64,000 nucleotides of DNA. Origin: Nitrospira sp. Lineage in GTDB: Bacteria > Nitrospirota > Nitrospiria > Nitrospirales > Nitrospiraceae. How positions within the stretch are numbered: the stretch's first letter is position 1; each line of letters starts with the position of its first letter. A model generated the notes under the pieces. The model did no database searches, was not told the origin of the DNA, and was given only the letters and a program-made list of their open reading frames with translations. This document shows, one piece after another, positions 25,016-33,744 of the stretch. Both the position numbers and the translations under genes were made by a program. The stretch covers positions 351,945 through 415,944 of the forward strand of contig SWDI01000003.1 in assembly GCA_005116955.1 (NCBI GenBank), in the 5' to 3' direction.

Positions 25016-26725
25016 ATGGACCTCCGCCAACAGATCATCTCAAACCGTGTCGACGAGATCGCGTCCTCCTTAAGGGTCGACGCCAGCGACGCCTTCATGC
25101 GCCTTGCCTTTTCTCTCGTAACGGGGAAAAGCGTTCACGCTTTCGATGCAACCGACGTAGTCGATGGCGGTCAAGACAAGCAGATGGATGTGTTCATGAT
25201 CGAAGAACAGGCGGACTCAGCGGATGTTTACATCGTTCAAACGAAGTATGCCGACTCGTTTTCCTCGAACGCCCTTGTGCAGCTCGGCAACGGACTGCGA
25301 TGGGTATTCCAGCGGCCACGCAAAGATCTTGACTCTCTCGCCAATACGGCGTTACGAGACAAGATTCTCGAATATCGTGCTCTTCAGAGCAATCTCGGAC
25401 CGTCCAACATCCGCGTCCATGTCCGTTTCGTAACGATTGGAGATGCGAAGAGAGTGTCTGCGGAATTTCTGCAGGAACTGAAAGGTATTCGCGAAGCCTA
25501 TGGAAACGACACATTTGAGGTGTTTGAGATTGATCAAATTGGCTTCGATGAGCTTACCGACCTATCAAAAATGCAAGAGCGACAAACGCGACGAGTTGAC
25601 GCGGAGCTTAAGGTCAAGTACGACGCCAATAACCCGTCTCTGATCAAGTACTACGCACAGGATCTTCAAGGGCTTGTATGCTCGATCCCGGCCTCAGAAA
25701 TCGCCCGCCTCGTGAACGAGAATCCCGATGGCGCTGTGTTCGATCTCAACATCCGACGCTTTCTTGGAAGTCGTGGCGCCGTGAATAAGGATATCCAATC
25801 TACTTGTACAACCGTGGCGGCTAGCTACGAGTTCTGGTTTCTCAATAACGGGATTACTATCGTTTGCGACAAGTTCGATCCAGTAACGGATCCTGACAAT
25901 CCGCACGTGAAACTTAAGAATCTTCAGATCGTAAACGGGTGTCAGACTGCGACGACGATTGCTCTCGCTCAGAAGGACGGGAAGCTCGCGCAGGATGTCC
26001 GAGTCCTCACTCGAATATATCAGACACAGGATCCTGCGTTGGTGGACAAGATTGTCCTGACGACCAACAATCAGAATCAGATCAGCAGCCGTGACCTTCG
26101 CGCAAATCATCCTGCACAGCTTGACATGGAACGGGCATTCTCCATTTACGGCTACTACTACGAGCGTAAACCTCGACAATTTGATGGCCAAGCCATCGAT
26201 GTGAAGAAGTTGTTTACAAACGAGTATGTCGCTCAGGCATATCTTGCGATCGTTTTGAAAACCCCGTCTGATGGGCGAGCACGAAAATATAAGGTGTGGG
26301 GCGAGTCGCACTCGCGGATTTTCTCCGGAGGAGCTGTCGAGCCCTATATTATTTCAGCCATTATCGCGTCGCGCGTAACTGAGTGGCTCCGTGGAAGCGG
26401 GTCCACTACCGTCTCTGACGAGATACAGCGCCTGATCTCAAAAAGAGGCAGCTTCCATGTTGCTCGTGTAGCTGCGTACTTGTGTCGACATTCAGATGGC
26501 TGGCATGGCGCTCAGCGGGTACTTGCACAGGAACTGGCAGAGTTCGAAAAGACCCCAAGCAAGCTCACTGACATTATTCCGGCTGCATTTAACCTGGTTG
26601 TCTCTGCGATCAAGTCGAATCCCACGCATGCTGCAGATGTCGATCGTGCTCTGAAATCCGCAGCGCTTGACAAAGACATCGATAAGCGCCTGCATGCGCC
26701 GAGCGACCTTGGGCAAAGTCAGTGA
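25016..26725 (+). CDS. AIPR-family abortive-infection phage-resistance protein
   Basis: A 569-residue protein of the AIPR family (the Lactococcus abortive-infection type). The N-terminal region has 'GGQDKQMDVFMIEE' and 'DVYIVQTKYADSF', a D...QxK arrangement resembling a PD-(D/E)xK-type nuclease core. The AIPR hallmark follows: 'FWFLNNGITIVCD', then 'LQIVNGCQTATTIALA'. The remainder is helical. It is a single gene with no partner and sits between the DUF4160/DUF2442 pair and a converging methyltransferase gene. Family members confer phage resistance when overexpressed; the target in this organism is unknown. Confidence 0.83.
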   Translation: MDLRQQIISNRVDEIASSLRVDASDAFMRLAFSLVTGKSVHAFDATDVVDGGQDKQMDVFMIEEQADSADVYIVQTKYADSFSSNALVQLGNGLRWVFQRPRKDLDSLANTALRDKILEYRALQSNLGPSNIRVHVRFVTIGDAKRVSAEFLQELKGIREAYGNDTFEVFEIDQIGFDELTDLSKMQERQTRRVDAELKVKYDANNPSLIKYYAQDLQGLVCSIPASEIARLVNENPDGAVFDLNIRRFLGSRGAVNKDIQSTCTTVAASYEFWFLNNGITIVCDKFDPVTDPDNPHVKLKNLQIVNGCQTATTIALAQKDGKLAQDVRVLTRIYQTQDPALVDKIVLTTNNQNQISSRDLRANHPAQLDMERAFSIYGYYYERKPRQFDGQAIDVKKLFTNEYVAQAYLAIVLKTPSDGRARKYKVWGESHSRIFSGGAVEPYIISAIIASRVTEWLRGSGSTTVSDEIQRLISKRGSFHVARVAAYLCRHSDGWHGAQRVLAQELAEFEKTPSKLTDIIPAAFNLVVSAIKSNPTHAADVDRALKSAALDKDIDKRLHAPSDLGQSQ

Positions 26726-26748
26726 TGGCAGAGTAGGGATTGCCGAAT

Positions 26749-26788
26749 AAAAATTTTGCGGCGGGCATGCAACAGCGATGCACGCCGC
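26749..26788 (-). terminator. Hairpin/terminator between convergent genes
   Basis: GCGGCGGGCAT at 26758 pairs with ATGCACGCCGC ending at 26788 (one mismatch). Read from the minus strand, the stem is followed by CAAAATTTTTATT, giving a moderate U-rich tail. It lies past the end of the methyltransferase gene and could serve both convergent transcripts, but on the plus strand there is no T-run. Confidence 0.4.
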
Positions 26789-26872
26789 TGAAAATACAAC
26801 GGCGAACCCACGATTTCAGCAGAAGCGTTCAGGAGTAAGGGGGGGTAACCGACTCGTGCTCGGTGGTGAGGG

Positions 26873-27556
26873 CTATCCCTGGATGGTCCCGATGCAGATG
26901 GCATGAGCGACGAACCGGCCGTAGGTCGCGTCCTTGCATCCATTCCAATCAGACTCTACCCAGTAGTTCTGTTTTGAGATCCGCTTGAGGAAGTGTTGAG
27001 TGGTGAACGGGCTCTTGCCGTTGTTCTGCAAATAATCGAAGTAGCGGTTGTACCCAATCGGGAGGCTCGCCACAAGCCGCCCGGATGGAGCGAGGCACGT
27101 GGCTCGCAGATGATCAATCGCCTGCAGCAGTTTGCCTGGTTTCTGTGGCTGTTCGTCCCACCCGACATGCTCCAAGGTCGAGATGCTGAGAATCAGATCA
27201 TATTTGTCCTGCGGGACAAACTCGACGATATCCTGATTGATGACACCTGAGCTAACCTCATATTTGTCGATGACCTCATGATGAATGGGGAAATAGTGAG
27301 AGAGGACGTTGCCCACTTCGAGCACCCGCTTGCCTTCATGTTTGAGGAGGAGCTCACGGAAGATAGGAATCTCGATGCCACGCTCGTTTTTCCAGGTCCT
27401 GTTATACGGGTGGTACAGGTACTCGTACTCCCGACCGTCGAATTGGAACGTCTTGGCTCTCACGCTGCGGGTCAGCGTCATCTTCATGGCGCGCCAATAT
27501 TGCCGAGCAGCGCTCTCACCTGTCGTCGACTTTGTGTAATCGTAGGTATAGGACAA
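26873..27556 (-). CDS. SAM-dependent methyltransferase-like protein
   Basis: A 227-residue protein with a class I methyltransferase core: motif I 'RVLEVGNVLSHYF' near residues 76-88 (E-V-G-N, a non-glycine-rich version of the loop), then 'YDLILSISTLEHVGWDE' near 120-135 (the motif IV/post region). An N-terminal part rich in Tyr and Arg precedes it. The substrate is unknown; similar proteins occur in surface-polysaccharide or secondary-metabolism clusters. It is co-oriented with the small gene at 27577, 20 bases upstream. Probably one transcript with it. Confidence 0.65.
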   Translation of the reverse strand: MSYTYDYTKSTTGESAARQYWRAMKMTLTRSVRAKTFQFDGREYEYLYHPYNRTWKNERGIEIPIFRELLLKHEGKRVLEVGNVLSHYFPIHHEVIDKYEVSSGVINQDIVEFVPQDKYDLILSISTLEHVGWDEQPQKPGKLLQAIDHLRATCLAPSGRLVASLPIGYNRYFDYLQNNGKSPFTTQHFLKRISKQNYWVESDWNGCKDATYGRFVAHAICIGTIQG

Positions 27557-27576
27557 GAAGGGCCTGCTTCGAGACG

Positions 27577-27831
27577 TTACTCGAAGATGATGGACGATCC
27601 CGGTGACTTCATCTTAAAGATCTGCAAGGCGTTATAGATGCCTTTGGCGGGATGATTCAGGATCAAGCGTGAATTGGTGATATGGGTGTCGAGCAGTTCG
27701 TACTGCCCGCCGCTGTAATAGAGGTCACAGTCATCAATCTGACAGTTCTTGTAGACATGATTATCCAGGGGAAGTGTCGCCTTCGAGAAGGTCTGCCCAT
27801 CGATAATGATATAGCTCGGTTCGAATGCCAT
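27577..27831 (-). CDS. Small hypothetical protein
   Basis: An 84-residue protein with a repetitive beta-strand look ('YKNCQIDDCDLYYSGGQYELLDTHITNSRL'), resembling a short right-handed beta-helix or pentapeptide-like segment. I do not recognise a family. It has no signal peptide. It is followed by the methyltransferase gene after a 20-base gap, suggesting an operon. Real-gene status is supported by the regular hydrophobic spacing and its close position. Confidence 0.5.
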   Translation of the reverse strand: MAFEPSYIIIDGQTFSKATLPLDNHVYKNCQIDDCDLYYSGGQYELLDTHITNSRLILNHPAKGIYNALQIFKMKSPGSSIIFE

Positions 27832-27923
27832 AGGTCTCCTACCGCGAGGACTATAACAAAGTTGGCAACAATCGTAAACCAGCTCAAGGAGAGTGCTGGG
27901 TCATAGACCATGTGGAAAGAATT

Positions 27924-29096
27924 CTAATTCGGAACGATCCGAGACACGGTGCCACCCCGAGTCAGGATATAGAGCTCTCCCAAGCCGTCCTGGCCGAAGC
28001 TGGTGATGGAAGAGGAAGCAAGCAACGGCCATTCTGTTTGTTCAAGAGCCGAGCCGTTATTGAAGCGGAAACTACGGACAAAGCCGGCGCAGAAGTCGGC
28101 GTAGAAATAGGTGCCCTGAATGACTGGTATTGCTGTTCCTCGATAGACGTAGCCTCCGGTCACTGAGGCTGCACAAGGATTGTTTGTATGAGGATAGTCG
28201 AGCACCGGCAAGGCTAGACCCCCGCTATTGCAGTTCGTCGTAGGATTAAAACAAAGTGGCCCTTCCATGAGCCGCCAGCCGTAATTCAGTCCGCGTCCGG
28301 CAGTGGGGCCTTGTGACACATTGATCTCCTCTCGGGCATTTTGGCCGACATCTCCGATATACAAATCAGCTCCATCAAATGAAAAGCGCCAGGGATTCCG
28401 TAGCCCGTAGCTCCACACCAGCTGATCGCCCCCGTTGAGGGCAAAAGGGTTGATTGTTCCGCTGGTACAGCCTGCGCCTGTGTTCGGATCGATCCTGAGA
28501 AGTTTTCCCAGCCGGCTTGCAAGATTCTGCGCATTGTTACTCGGATCCCCTGAACCTCCCCCATCTCCAACGGCTGCGTACAGGCAACCATCCGATCCGA
28601 ATGCCAGCATCCCTCCGTTATGGTTCGCGAAGGTTGGATGGGGAATGGAGACCAAGACGACTCGTGAATTTGGGTCAGCTATGTTGGGGTTTGATGCCGA
28701 CACTACAAACCGGACAATGGTGATGGCGCCATTAGCGTCCGTATAGTCTACGTAAAACCGGCCGTTGGCATTGTAGTTTTGGTCAAAGGCCAGCCCCAAC
28801 AATCCTCGTTCCCCTCCGCTCGTGATACCGGTTACAGTCAGAAATGTCGAGAGTACACTACCAGTTGCCCGATCGAGAACTCTAATGGTGCCGCCCTGTT
28901 CGACAACAAACAGGCGAGTCTGGTCTCCAGGGGGAGTGGTGAGCAACACCGGCGAACTAAGATTACTTGCGACAGTTTGGAGCTTGAGGCCGGTGGAAAT
29001 CGGGGCAGCGTTCCCTGTGTCACTATCGCTCCCGCACGCAGTCAGGAGACCGGCGATACACAGGCACAGAGCTAGGGCGATGATCGCCTGTCTCAT
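27924..29096 (-). CDS. PQQ-type sugar dehydrogenase-like lipoprotein (GSDH fold)
   Basis: A 390-residue exported lipoprotein. The N-terminus 'LCLCIAGLLTAC' is a signal peptide with lipobox L-T-A-C. The mature protein has the glucose/sorbosone dehydrogenase propeller signature: 'LFVVEQGGTIRVL', 'GGERGLLGLAFD', 'HPTFANHNGGMLAFGSDGCL', 'GDGGGSGDPSNNAQN' and 'GLRNPWRFSFD'. Such six-bladed proteins use PQQ and calcium to oxidise sugars or aldoses in the periplasm; here the substrate is not known. No PQQ synthesis genes are in the window. It is a single gene, minus strand, divergent from the pyrophosphatase gene. Confidence 0.85.
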   Translation of the reverse strand: MRQAIIALALCLCIAGLLTACGSDSDTGNAAPISTGLKLQTVASNLSSPVLLTTPPGDQTRLFVVEQGGTIRVLDRATGSVLSTFLTVTGITSGGERGLLGLAFDQNYNANGRFYVDYTDANGAITIVRFVVSASNPNIADPNSRVVLVSIPHPTFANHNGGMLAFGSDGCLYAAVGDGGGSGDPSNNAQNLASRLGKLLRIDPNTGAGCTSGTINPFALNGGDQLVWSYGLRNPWRFSFDGADLYIGDVGQNAREEINVSQGPTAGRGLNYGWRLMEGPLCFNPTTNCNSGGLALPVLDYPHTNNPCAASVTGGYVYRGTAIPVIQGTYFYADFCAGFVRSFRFNNGSALEQTEWPLLASSSITSFGQDGLGELYILTRGGTVSRIVPN

Positions 29097-29453
29097 GGTT
29101 ACACCTTCTCACCGTGTTGAAAGATGATCCGTATCCTATCATTTCTAGCAGTGTCAATTCGCTAGCGCAGCCTCAGGATCCCAAGGATAGGGCATGTGTG
29201 GAATCCCGATTCCACCCCCTCTCTAGTTCATATATGGGGTATGGACGGGGCAGCTGTTTCCGAGCACCTCGCATTTGGTCTTGATCCGGCCAGTCCAACT
29301 CTAATAGAATGAGCGCGTTTTTCAGGTCATTAGCTTCGAATTCGACTCCGCACCGTCTTAGGTTTCCCCACTCATGCATGTGCTTTGGATGGGTTGAAGC
29401 CACGGAGAGCCGTGTGACCTAAGGAGTGCGTTTAACCAGCAGGAGGATTTCCA
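29097..29453 (+). promoter_or_regulatory. Divergent intergenic region with possible hppA promoter
   Basis: Space of ~350 bases between the divergent sugar dehydrogenase gene and hppA. A promoter-like pair, TTGATC at 29281-29286 and TAGAAT at 29305-29310 with an 18-base spacer, would give an untranslated leader of about 135 bases. No RNA gene or family-like coding sequence is visible. Confidence 0.3.
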
Positions 29454-31508
29454 GTGAGTGATTCATCGATTATCACATTTGCCATCATTGCGGCCTTCGC
29501 TGGTATTGCCTATGGGTTGTACCTGGCGATGTGGGTGTTCAAGCTTGATGCCGGCAATGCGAAGATGCAGGAAATTGCGAAGGCGATTCAAGAAGGTGCC
29601 AGTGCCTACATGAATCGACAGTACAAAACTGTCGGCTATGTGGCTGCGGTGCTCTTTGTCATGCTCTGGGCCGCAGGGGCCGTCTCCGACAAGTTTGGCT
29701 TGCTGACGGCGGTCGGGTTTTTGGTCGGCGCGGGAGCCTCGTCGATTGCCGGCTATGTGGGGATGATCATCGCCGTGCGCGCCAACGTGCGGACAGCGCA
29801 AGCCGCGCACGATGGCATGAATGCCGCCTTGACCGTCGCATTTCGAGGGGGGGCGGTAACGGGTCTGTTGCTGATCGGCCTGGGACTGTTGTCGATTACG
29901 ACCTTCTATATGGTCGCACAATCAATAGCGGGGCAAGAGAAAGCCATTCACGCCTTGCTGAGCCTTGGGTTCGGCGGCAGCTTAATCTCGGTGTTTGCCC
30001 GTGTCGGTGGCGGCATCTACACTAAGGCTGCGGATGTGGGTGCGGATCTCGTCGGCAAGGTCGAAGCAGGAATTCCTGAAGACGACCCTCGTAACCCGGC
30101 GGTCATCGCCGATAACGTGGGTGACAACGTCGGTGACTGCGCCGGTATGGCAGCGGATTTGTTCGAGACCTACGCCGTGACGACAGTGGCGGCGATGGTG
30201 TTGGCGTTTACGATGTTTAAAGGGGCGTCTGGCCCAATCCTGTATCCGTTGGTTTTAGGAGGCGTGACAATTTTCGCGACGATCATCGGGGTGCTCTTCG
30301 TGAAGGTGAGCCCGGGTGGGGAGGTCATGACGGCGCTCTACAAGGGGCTGTTCGTGGCTGGCGGGATCGCTGCCGTGGCATTTCTCCCGATCACCCTCAT
30401 GATCATGGGCGGGGTCGGGGGCGTCAGTGGATTCAGTTACTACCTCGCCGCATTGATAGGATTGGCGGTGACGTTGGCGCTCGTGTTCATTACGGACTAT
30501 TACACATCGAAGAGCTATGAACCGGTGCAGTACATTTCCAAGGCGAGCGAAACCGGCCATGCAACGAACATCATCGCGGGGCTGGCGGTTGGCATGCAAT
30601 CGACGGCGGCGCCGGTGGTGGTGATTGCAATGGCGATCCTGGGCAGCTACTCGATCTGCGGCGGTGCGGAGTCCGGTGGGTTGTACGGCGTGGCAGTGGC
30701 GGCAGTCTCGATGCTGTCGATGGCAGGGATCGTCGTGGCGATTGATGCGTTTGGTCCAATCACGGACAACGCGGGTGGTATTGCCGAAATGTCGCATCTG
30801 GGCAAAGAAGTTCGGGACATCACGGATCCGTTGGATGCGGTCGGCAATACGACCAAGGCGGTAACAAAAGGCTATGCGATTGGGTCAGCCGCATTGGCGG
30901 CGGTGGTGTTGTTCGCGGAATATTCACGCGAGGTGGCGGCAATTAATCCCGCGCTGGCAGCGTTTGACCTGTCCAACCCGAAAGTGTTGGTCGGTCTGTT
31001 TCTCGGCGGCATGTTGCCCTTCATCTTTGGTGCGATGTGCATGAGGGCCGTGGGCGAAGCCGGCGGCTTGATCGTGGAGGAAGTGCGGCGGCAGTTCCGG
31101 ACCATCAAGGGCATCATGGAAGGTACGGGGAAGCCTGACTACGCAACCTGCGTCGATATCGTGACTCAGGCTGCGATTCAAAAGATGATGATCCCAGGAT
31201 TGATTCCTGTGGTATCGCCGATTCTGGTGGGCGTGATTCTCGGTCCGCAGGCGCTTGGTGGTGTGTTGGTCGGCAGCATCGTGACCGGCCTGTTCGTCGC
31301 GATTTCGATGACGAGCGGCGGTGGGGCCTGGGACAATGCGAAGAAGTATATCGAAGAGCAGGGGTTGAAGGGCACCGATACGCACAAGGCGGCGGTCACC
31401 GGTGATACGGTCGGCGATCCGTACAAGGATACGGCAGGACCGGCGGTGAATCCAATGATCAAGGTCATCAATATCGTGGCGTTGCTGATCGTGTCGTTAA
31501 TCGTCTAA
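29454..31508 (+). CDS. hppA: Membrane-bound proton-translocating pyrophosphatase
   Basis: A 684-residue membrane protein with about 16 helices that hydrolyses pyrophosphate and pumps ions. The active-site region '[20 protein letters not shown]' is followed by the second acidic motif '[20 protein letters not shown]', both typical. The position that separates K+-independent from K+-dependent enzymes reads GNTTKA, with Lys; this predicts the K+-independent, H+-pumping type. Pumping lets the cell use the PPi from biosynthesis to save proton-motive force, useful to a chemolithotroph. The start is a GTG at 29454 with a strong AGGAGG upstream. Its own terminator follows. Confidence 0.96.
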   Translation: MSDSSIITFAIIAAFAGIAYGLYLAMWVFKLDAGNAKMQEIAKAIQEGASAYMNRQYKTVGYVAAVLFVMLWAAGAVSDKFGLLTAVGFLVGAGASSIAGYVGMIIAVRANVRTAQAAHDGMNAALTVAFRGGAVTGLLLIGLGLLSITTFYMVAQSIAGQEKAIHALLSLGFGGSLISVFARVGGGIYTKAADVGADLVGKVEAGIPEDDPRNPAVIADNVGDNVGDCAGMAADLFETYAVTTVAAMVLAFTMFKGASGPILYPLVLGGVTIFATIIGVLFVKVSPGGEVMTALYKGLFVAGGIAAVAFLPITLMIMGGVGGVSGFSYYLAALIGLAVTLALVFITDYYTSKSYEPVQYISKASETGHATNIIAGLAVGMQSTAAPVVVIAMAILGSYSICGGAESGGLYGVAVAAVSMLSMAGIVVAIDAFGPITDNAGGIAEMSHLGKEVRDITDPLDAVGNTTKAVTKGYAIGSAALAAVVLFAEYSREVAAINPALAAFDLSNPKVLVGLFLGGMLPFIFGAMCMRAVGEAGGLIVEEVRRQFRTIKGIMEGTGKPDYATCVDIVTQAAIQKMMIPGLIPVVSPILVGVILGPQALGGVLVGSIVTGLFVAISMTSGGGAWDNAKKYIEEQGLKGTDTHKAAVTGDTVGDPYKDTAGPAVNPMIKVINIVALLIVSLIV

Positions 31509-31556
31509 TGAGAGGCGGTTGCGCACTCGATATCATATAGGTTCATTCACATGAGG

Positions 31557-31594
31557 AAGCGCCGTGTCCCAGCTGGGGCACGGCGCTTTTCGTT
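31557..31594 (+). terminator. Strong intrinsic terminator after hppA
   Basis: AAGCGCCGTGTCCC, a 4-base loop AGCT, and GGGGCACGGCGCTTTT form a near-perfect 14-base stem ending in T residues. The structure is about 50 bases downstream of the hppA stop and separates it from the Pup gene. Confidence 0.85.
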
Positions 31595-31607
31595 TCTCCC
31601 CTTCGTC

Positions 31608-31637
31608 TTGACGGGTTTCAGTACCCTGGAGTATGGT
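31608..31637 (+). promoter_or_regulatory. Putative promoter of the Pup gene
   Basis: TTGACG, 18 bases and TATGGT lie about 65 bases before the Pup ATG and directly beyond the hppA terminator. Pattern match only; the -35 has five of six consensus bases. Confidence 0.35.
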
Positions 31638-31701
31638 GAGTTTACCATTGGCCATTGTCGGCTGATCACGAGGGTTTCCCTGGTCCACGGGAGGTGCTCG
31701 A

Positions 31702-31899
31702 ATGGAAAAGCAGGAACGGAAGCAAGAGCCGCGACGAGAACCGCAAGGCAAAGAGGAGGTCAAAGCCAACCCGAAGGTGGTCGAGACCGGCAAGAAGCTG
31801 AAGGAAGATATCGACAAGCTGGTCGATGAGATCGATGATGTGCTTGAAAAGAACGCTGAAGAATTTGTAAAGAATTACGTCCAAAAGGGAGGGGAATAG
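31702..31899 (+). CDS. pup: Prokaryotic ubiquitin-like protein (Pup/UBact type)
   Basis: A 65-residue, very hydrophilic protein with the Pup pattern: a disordered, Lys/Glu-rich N-terminal half, a coiled segment 'LKEDIDKLVDEIDDVLEKNAEEFVKNYV' and the invariant tail 'QKGGE'. It ends in Glu (GGE), so no deamidase step is required before ligation by PafA, unlike mycobacterial Pup that ends in Gln. Pup tags proteins for a bacterial proteasome. Related genes (called UBact) are reported from Nitrospirota and other Gram-negative phyla. The proteasome, PafA and Mpa/ARC genes are not in the window. A strong GGGAGGTG precedes the ATG. Confidence 0.9.
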   Translation: MEKQERKQEPRREPQGKEEVKANPKVVETGKKLKEDIDKLVDEIDDVLEKNAEEFVKNYVQKGGE

Positions 31900-32043
31900 C
31901 CCCACCTCCAGCTCGCCCTCGAGTCACCCTGCCAGTTCCTTGACGTCCTTCGGTTTGACAAAGAAGAAGCCCCTTATTACAGTCTTTCTCGTTCTCCTGT
32001 TATCGGGAGTCTGTGTGTGGCCTAGGCCATTAAGGAGATGGGG

Positions 32044-33741
32044 ATGAAGTCTAAGCTCTGGGTTTTTTCTCAAGTTGATCCCATCCAACGCGGCCTCTTA
32101 TCAAAGGCCTTGTCGATCTCCTCGGCGACCGCCTCGTTGTTGCTCAATCGGGGTGTGATGAACGTGGACCAGGCGACAGCCTGGATGTCTCCGCTTCAAA
32201 CTCATGACCCTTTCTTAATTCCCGATATGGAACGGGCGATTGACCGTCTGCATCAGGCCAGGCAACGTCGAGAAATCGTCTGTTTTTATGGAGATTACGA
32301 TGTGGATGGCATGTCCGCCACAAGCATTTATCTGTCATTCTTCCGTGGGCTTGGTGCCGAAGTCCGAGCCTATGTTCCTCATCGCCTGCGTGAAGGGTAT
32401 GGACTGAATGAGACTGCGGTTCGGACCTTGGCGAAAGAGGGTGTTTCTCTCTTGGTGACGTCCGATTGCGGGACCACGTCGCACCATGAAATTAGCCTCG
32501 CTAATCAATTGGGGATCGACGTGGTTGTGACCGATCATCATCAAAGCGATATGGAGATGCCACCTGCGTTGGCGGTGATGAATCCGCATCGGCCCGAAGC
32601 TCGGTATCCTTTTCACGGGCTCTGTTCCGGGGGCCTGGCGTACAAGGTGGCGCAGGCGTATGAGATGAAATATGGCTCCGGTTCAGTGCCGTTGGAGTCG
32701 CTCTTGGATTTGGTCGCGCTAGCCACGATCGCCGACGTAGTTCCGTTACAAGACGAAAATCGACTATTCGTTCGAGAAGGTCTGGTTCATCTTTCGCGCG
32801 GTGCTCGCTGTGGCCTACGGGCCTTGAAGCAGGTTGCCGGTATTAGTCGTGAGTGCACAGCGGAGACCATCGCGTTTAAACTCGGGCCTCGGCTCAATGC
32901 CGCAGGGCGCTTAGATGAAGCGATCAAAGGGGTCAGGCTTCTGACGACGGAATCTGAACGGGAAGCCACAGAGTTGGCTGAAGAGCTTGAGCAGTTGAAT
33001 CGAGCCCGCCGTGAACTTGAGGCTGATATTGTGGAGCAAGCATTAGCTCAGGTGGAGTCACGGGAGCTGCCGGGAGGGATCGTGTTATACGCTCGAGGAT
33101 GGCATCTCGGGGTCGTTGGCATCGTCGCGGCCCGCATCATGGAGCGCTTTCATCGTCCGACGGTCGTTATTGCGGTGAATGAAGACGGCATCGGGAAGGG
33201 ATCGGCTCGGACTGTGCCAGGGTTCGACCTCTATCAAGCATTAGCCGGTTGTCGAGACCTCCTCATGGCGTTCGGTGGCCATCCCAGCGCGGCTGGGGTT
33301 ACGATCCAGGAGGAGCGGTTGCCTGAATTCGCCGAACGCTTTTCCGCAACGGCTGAGACGTGGATGCGGAATACTCACAGCGTTCCCATGCTGCATCTGG
33401 ATTCTGAGCTGCGCTTGGCCGAGGTCACGCTACAGCTGATTCGTGAGATCGGGACGCTGCATCCATTCGGCGCGGGAAATCCTGAGCCAACGTTCGCTGT
33501 CCGAGGGCTGAGCGTTCTCAATGCTCGCGTGGTCGGAGAAAAACATTTGAAGATGACTGTTCGGCAGGCTGGATCTCCGCCGTTTGATAGTATTGGATTT
33601 GGGATGAAGTCCCTGGAAGATCGTGGATTGTCCCTGAAGACCCCTATCGATGTGGCCTTTACCCCAGAACTGAATCACTGGAACGGCCAGGATCGGATTC
33701 AGTTGCGTATCCGAGACATACGAGCGGCAGGGTGCGAATAG
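32044..33741 (+). CDS. recJ: Single-stranded-DNA-specific exonuclease RecJ
   Basis: A 565-residue protein with the DHH phosphoesterase motifs: 'FYGDYDVDGMSATSIYL', 'LVTSDCGTT' and 'VVTDHHQ', followed by the DHHA1 region 'FGGHPSAAGV' and a C-terminal OB-like domain. This is the 5'-3' single-strand exonuclease of recombination and mismatch repair. AAGGAG lies at 32032-32037; that is directly next to the ATG at 32038 but a proper 6 bases from the one at 32044, so I take the latter. It is followed three bases later by the Rel gene, so they form one transcript. Confidence 0.94.
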   Translation: MKSKLWVFSQVDPIQRGLLSKALSISSATASLLLNRGVMNVDQATAWMSPLQTHDPFLIPDMERAIDRLHQARQRREIVCFYGDYDVDGMSATSIYLSFFRGLGAEVRAYVPHRLREGYGLNETAVRTLAKEGVSLLVTSDCGTTSHHEISLANQLGIDVVVTDHHQSDMEMPPALAVMNPHRPEARYPFHGLCSGGLAYKVAQAYEMKYGSGSVPLESLLDLVALATIADVVPLQDENRLFVREGLVHLSRGARCGLRALKQVAGISRECTAETIAFKLGPRLNAAGRLDEAIKGVRLLTTESEREATELAEELEQLNRARRELEADIVEQALAQVESRELPGGIVLYARGWHLGVVGIVAARIMERFHRPTVVIAVNEDGIGKGSARTVPGFDLYQALAGCRDLLMAFGGHPSAAGVTIQEERLPEFAERFSATAETWMRNTHSVPMLHLDSELRLAEVTLQLIREIGTLHPFGAGNPEPTFAVRGLSVLNARVVGEKHLKMTVRQAGSPPFDSIGFGMKSLEDRGLSLKTPIDVAFTPELNHWNGQDRIQLRIRDIRAAGCE

Positions 33742-33744
33742 CAG

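Noticed and set aside
29173..29403. A 76-codon minus-strand frame in the hppA upstream region
   Set aside because: No ribosome binding site and no family-like sequence; more likely leader or promoter DNA.
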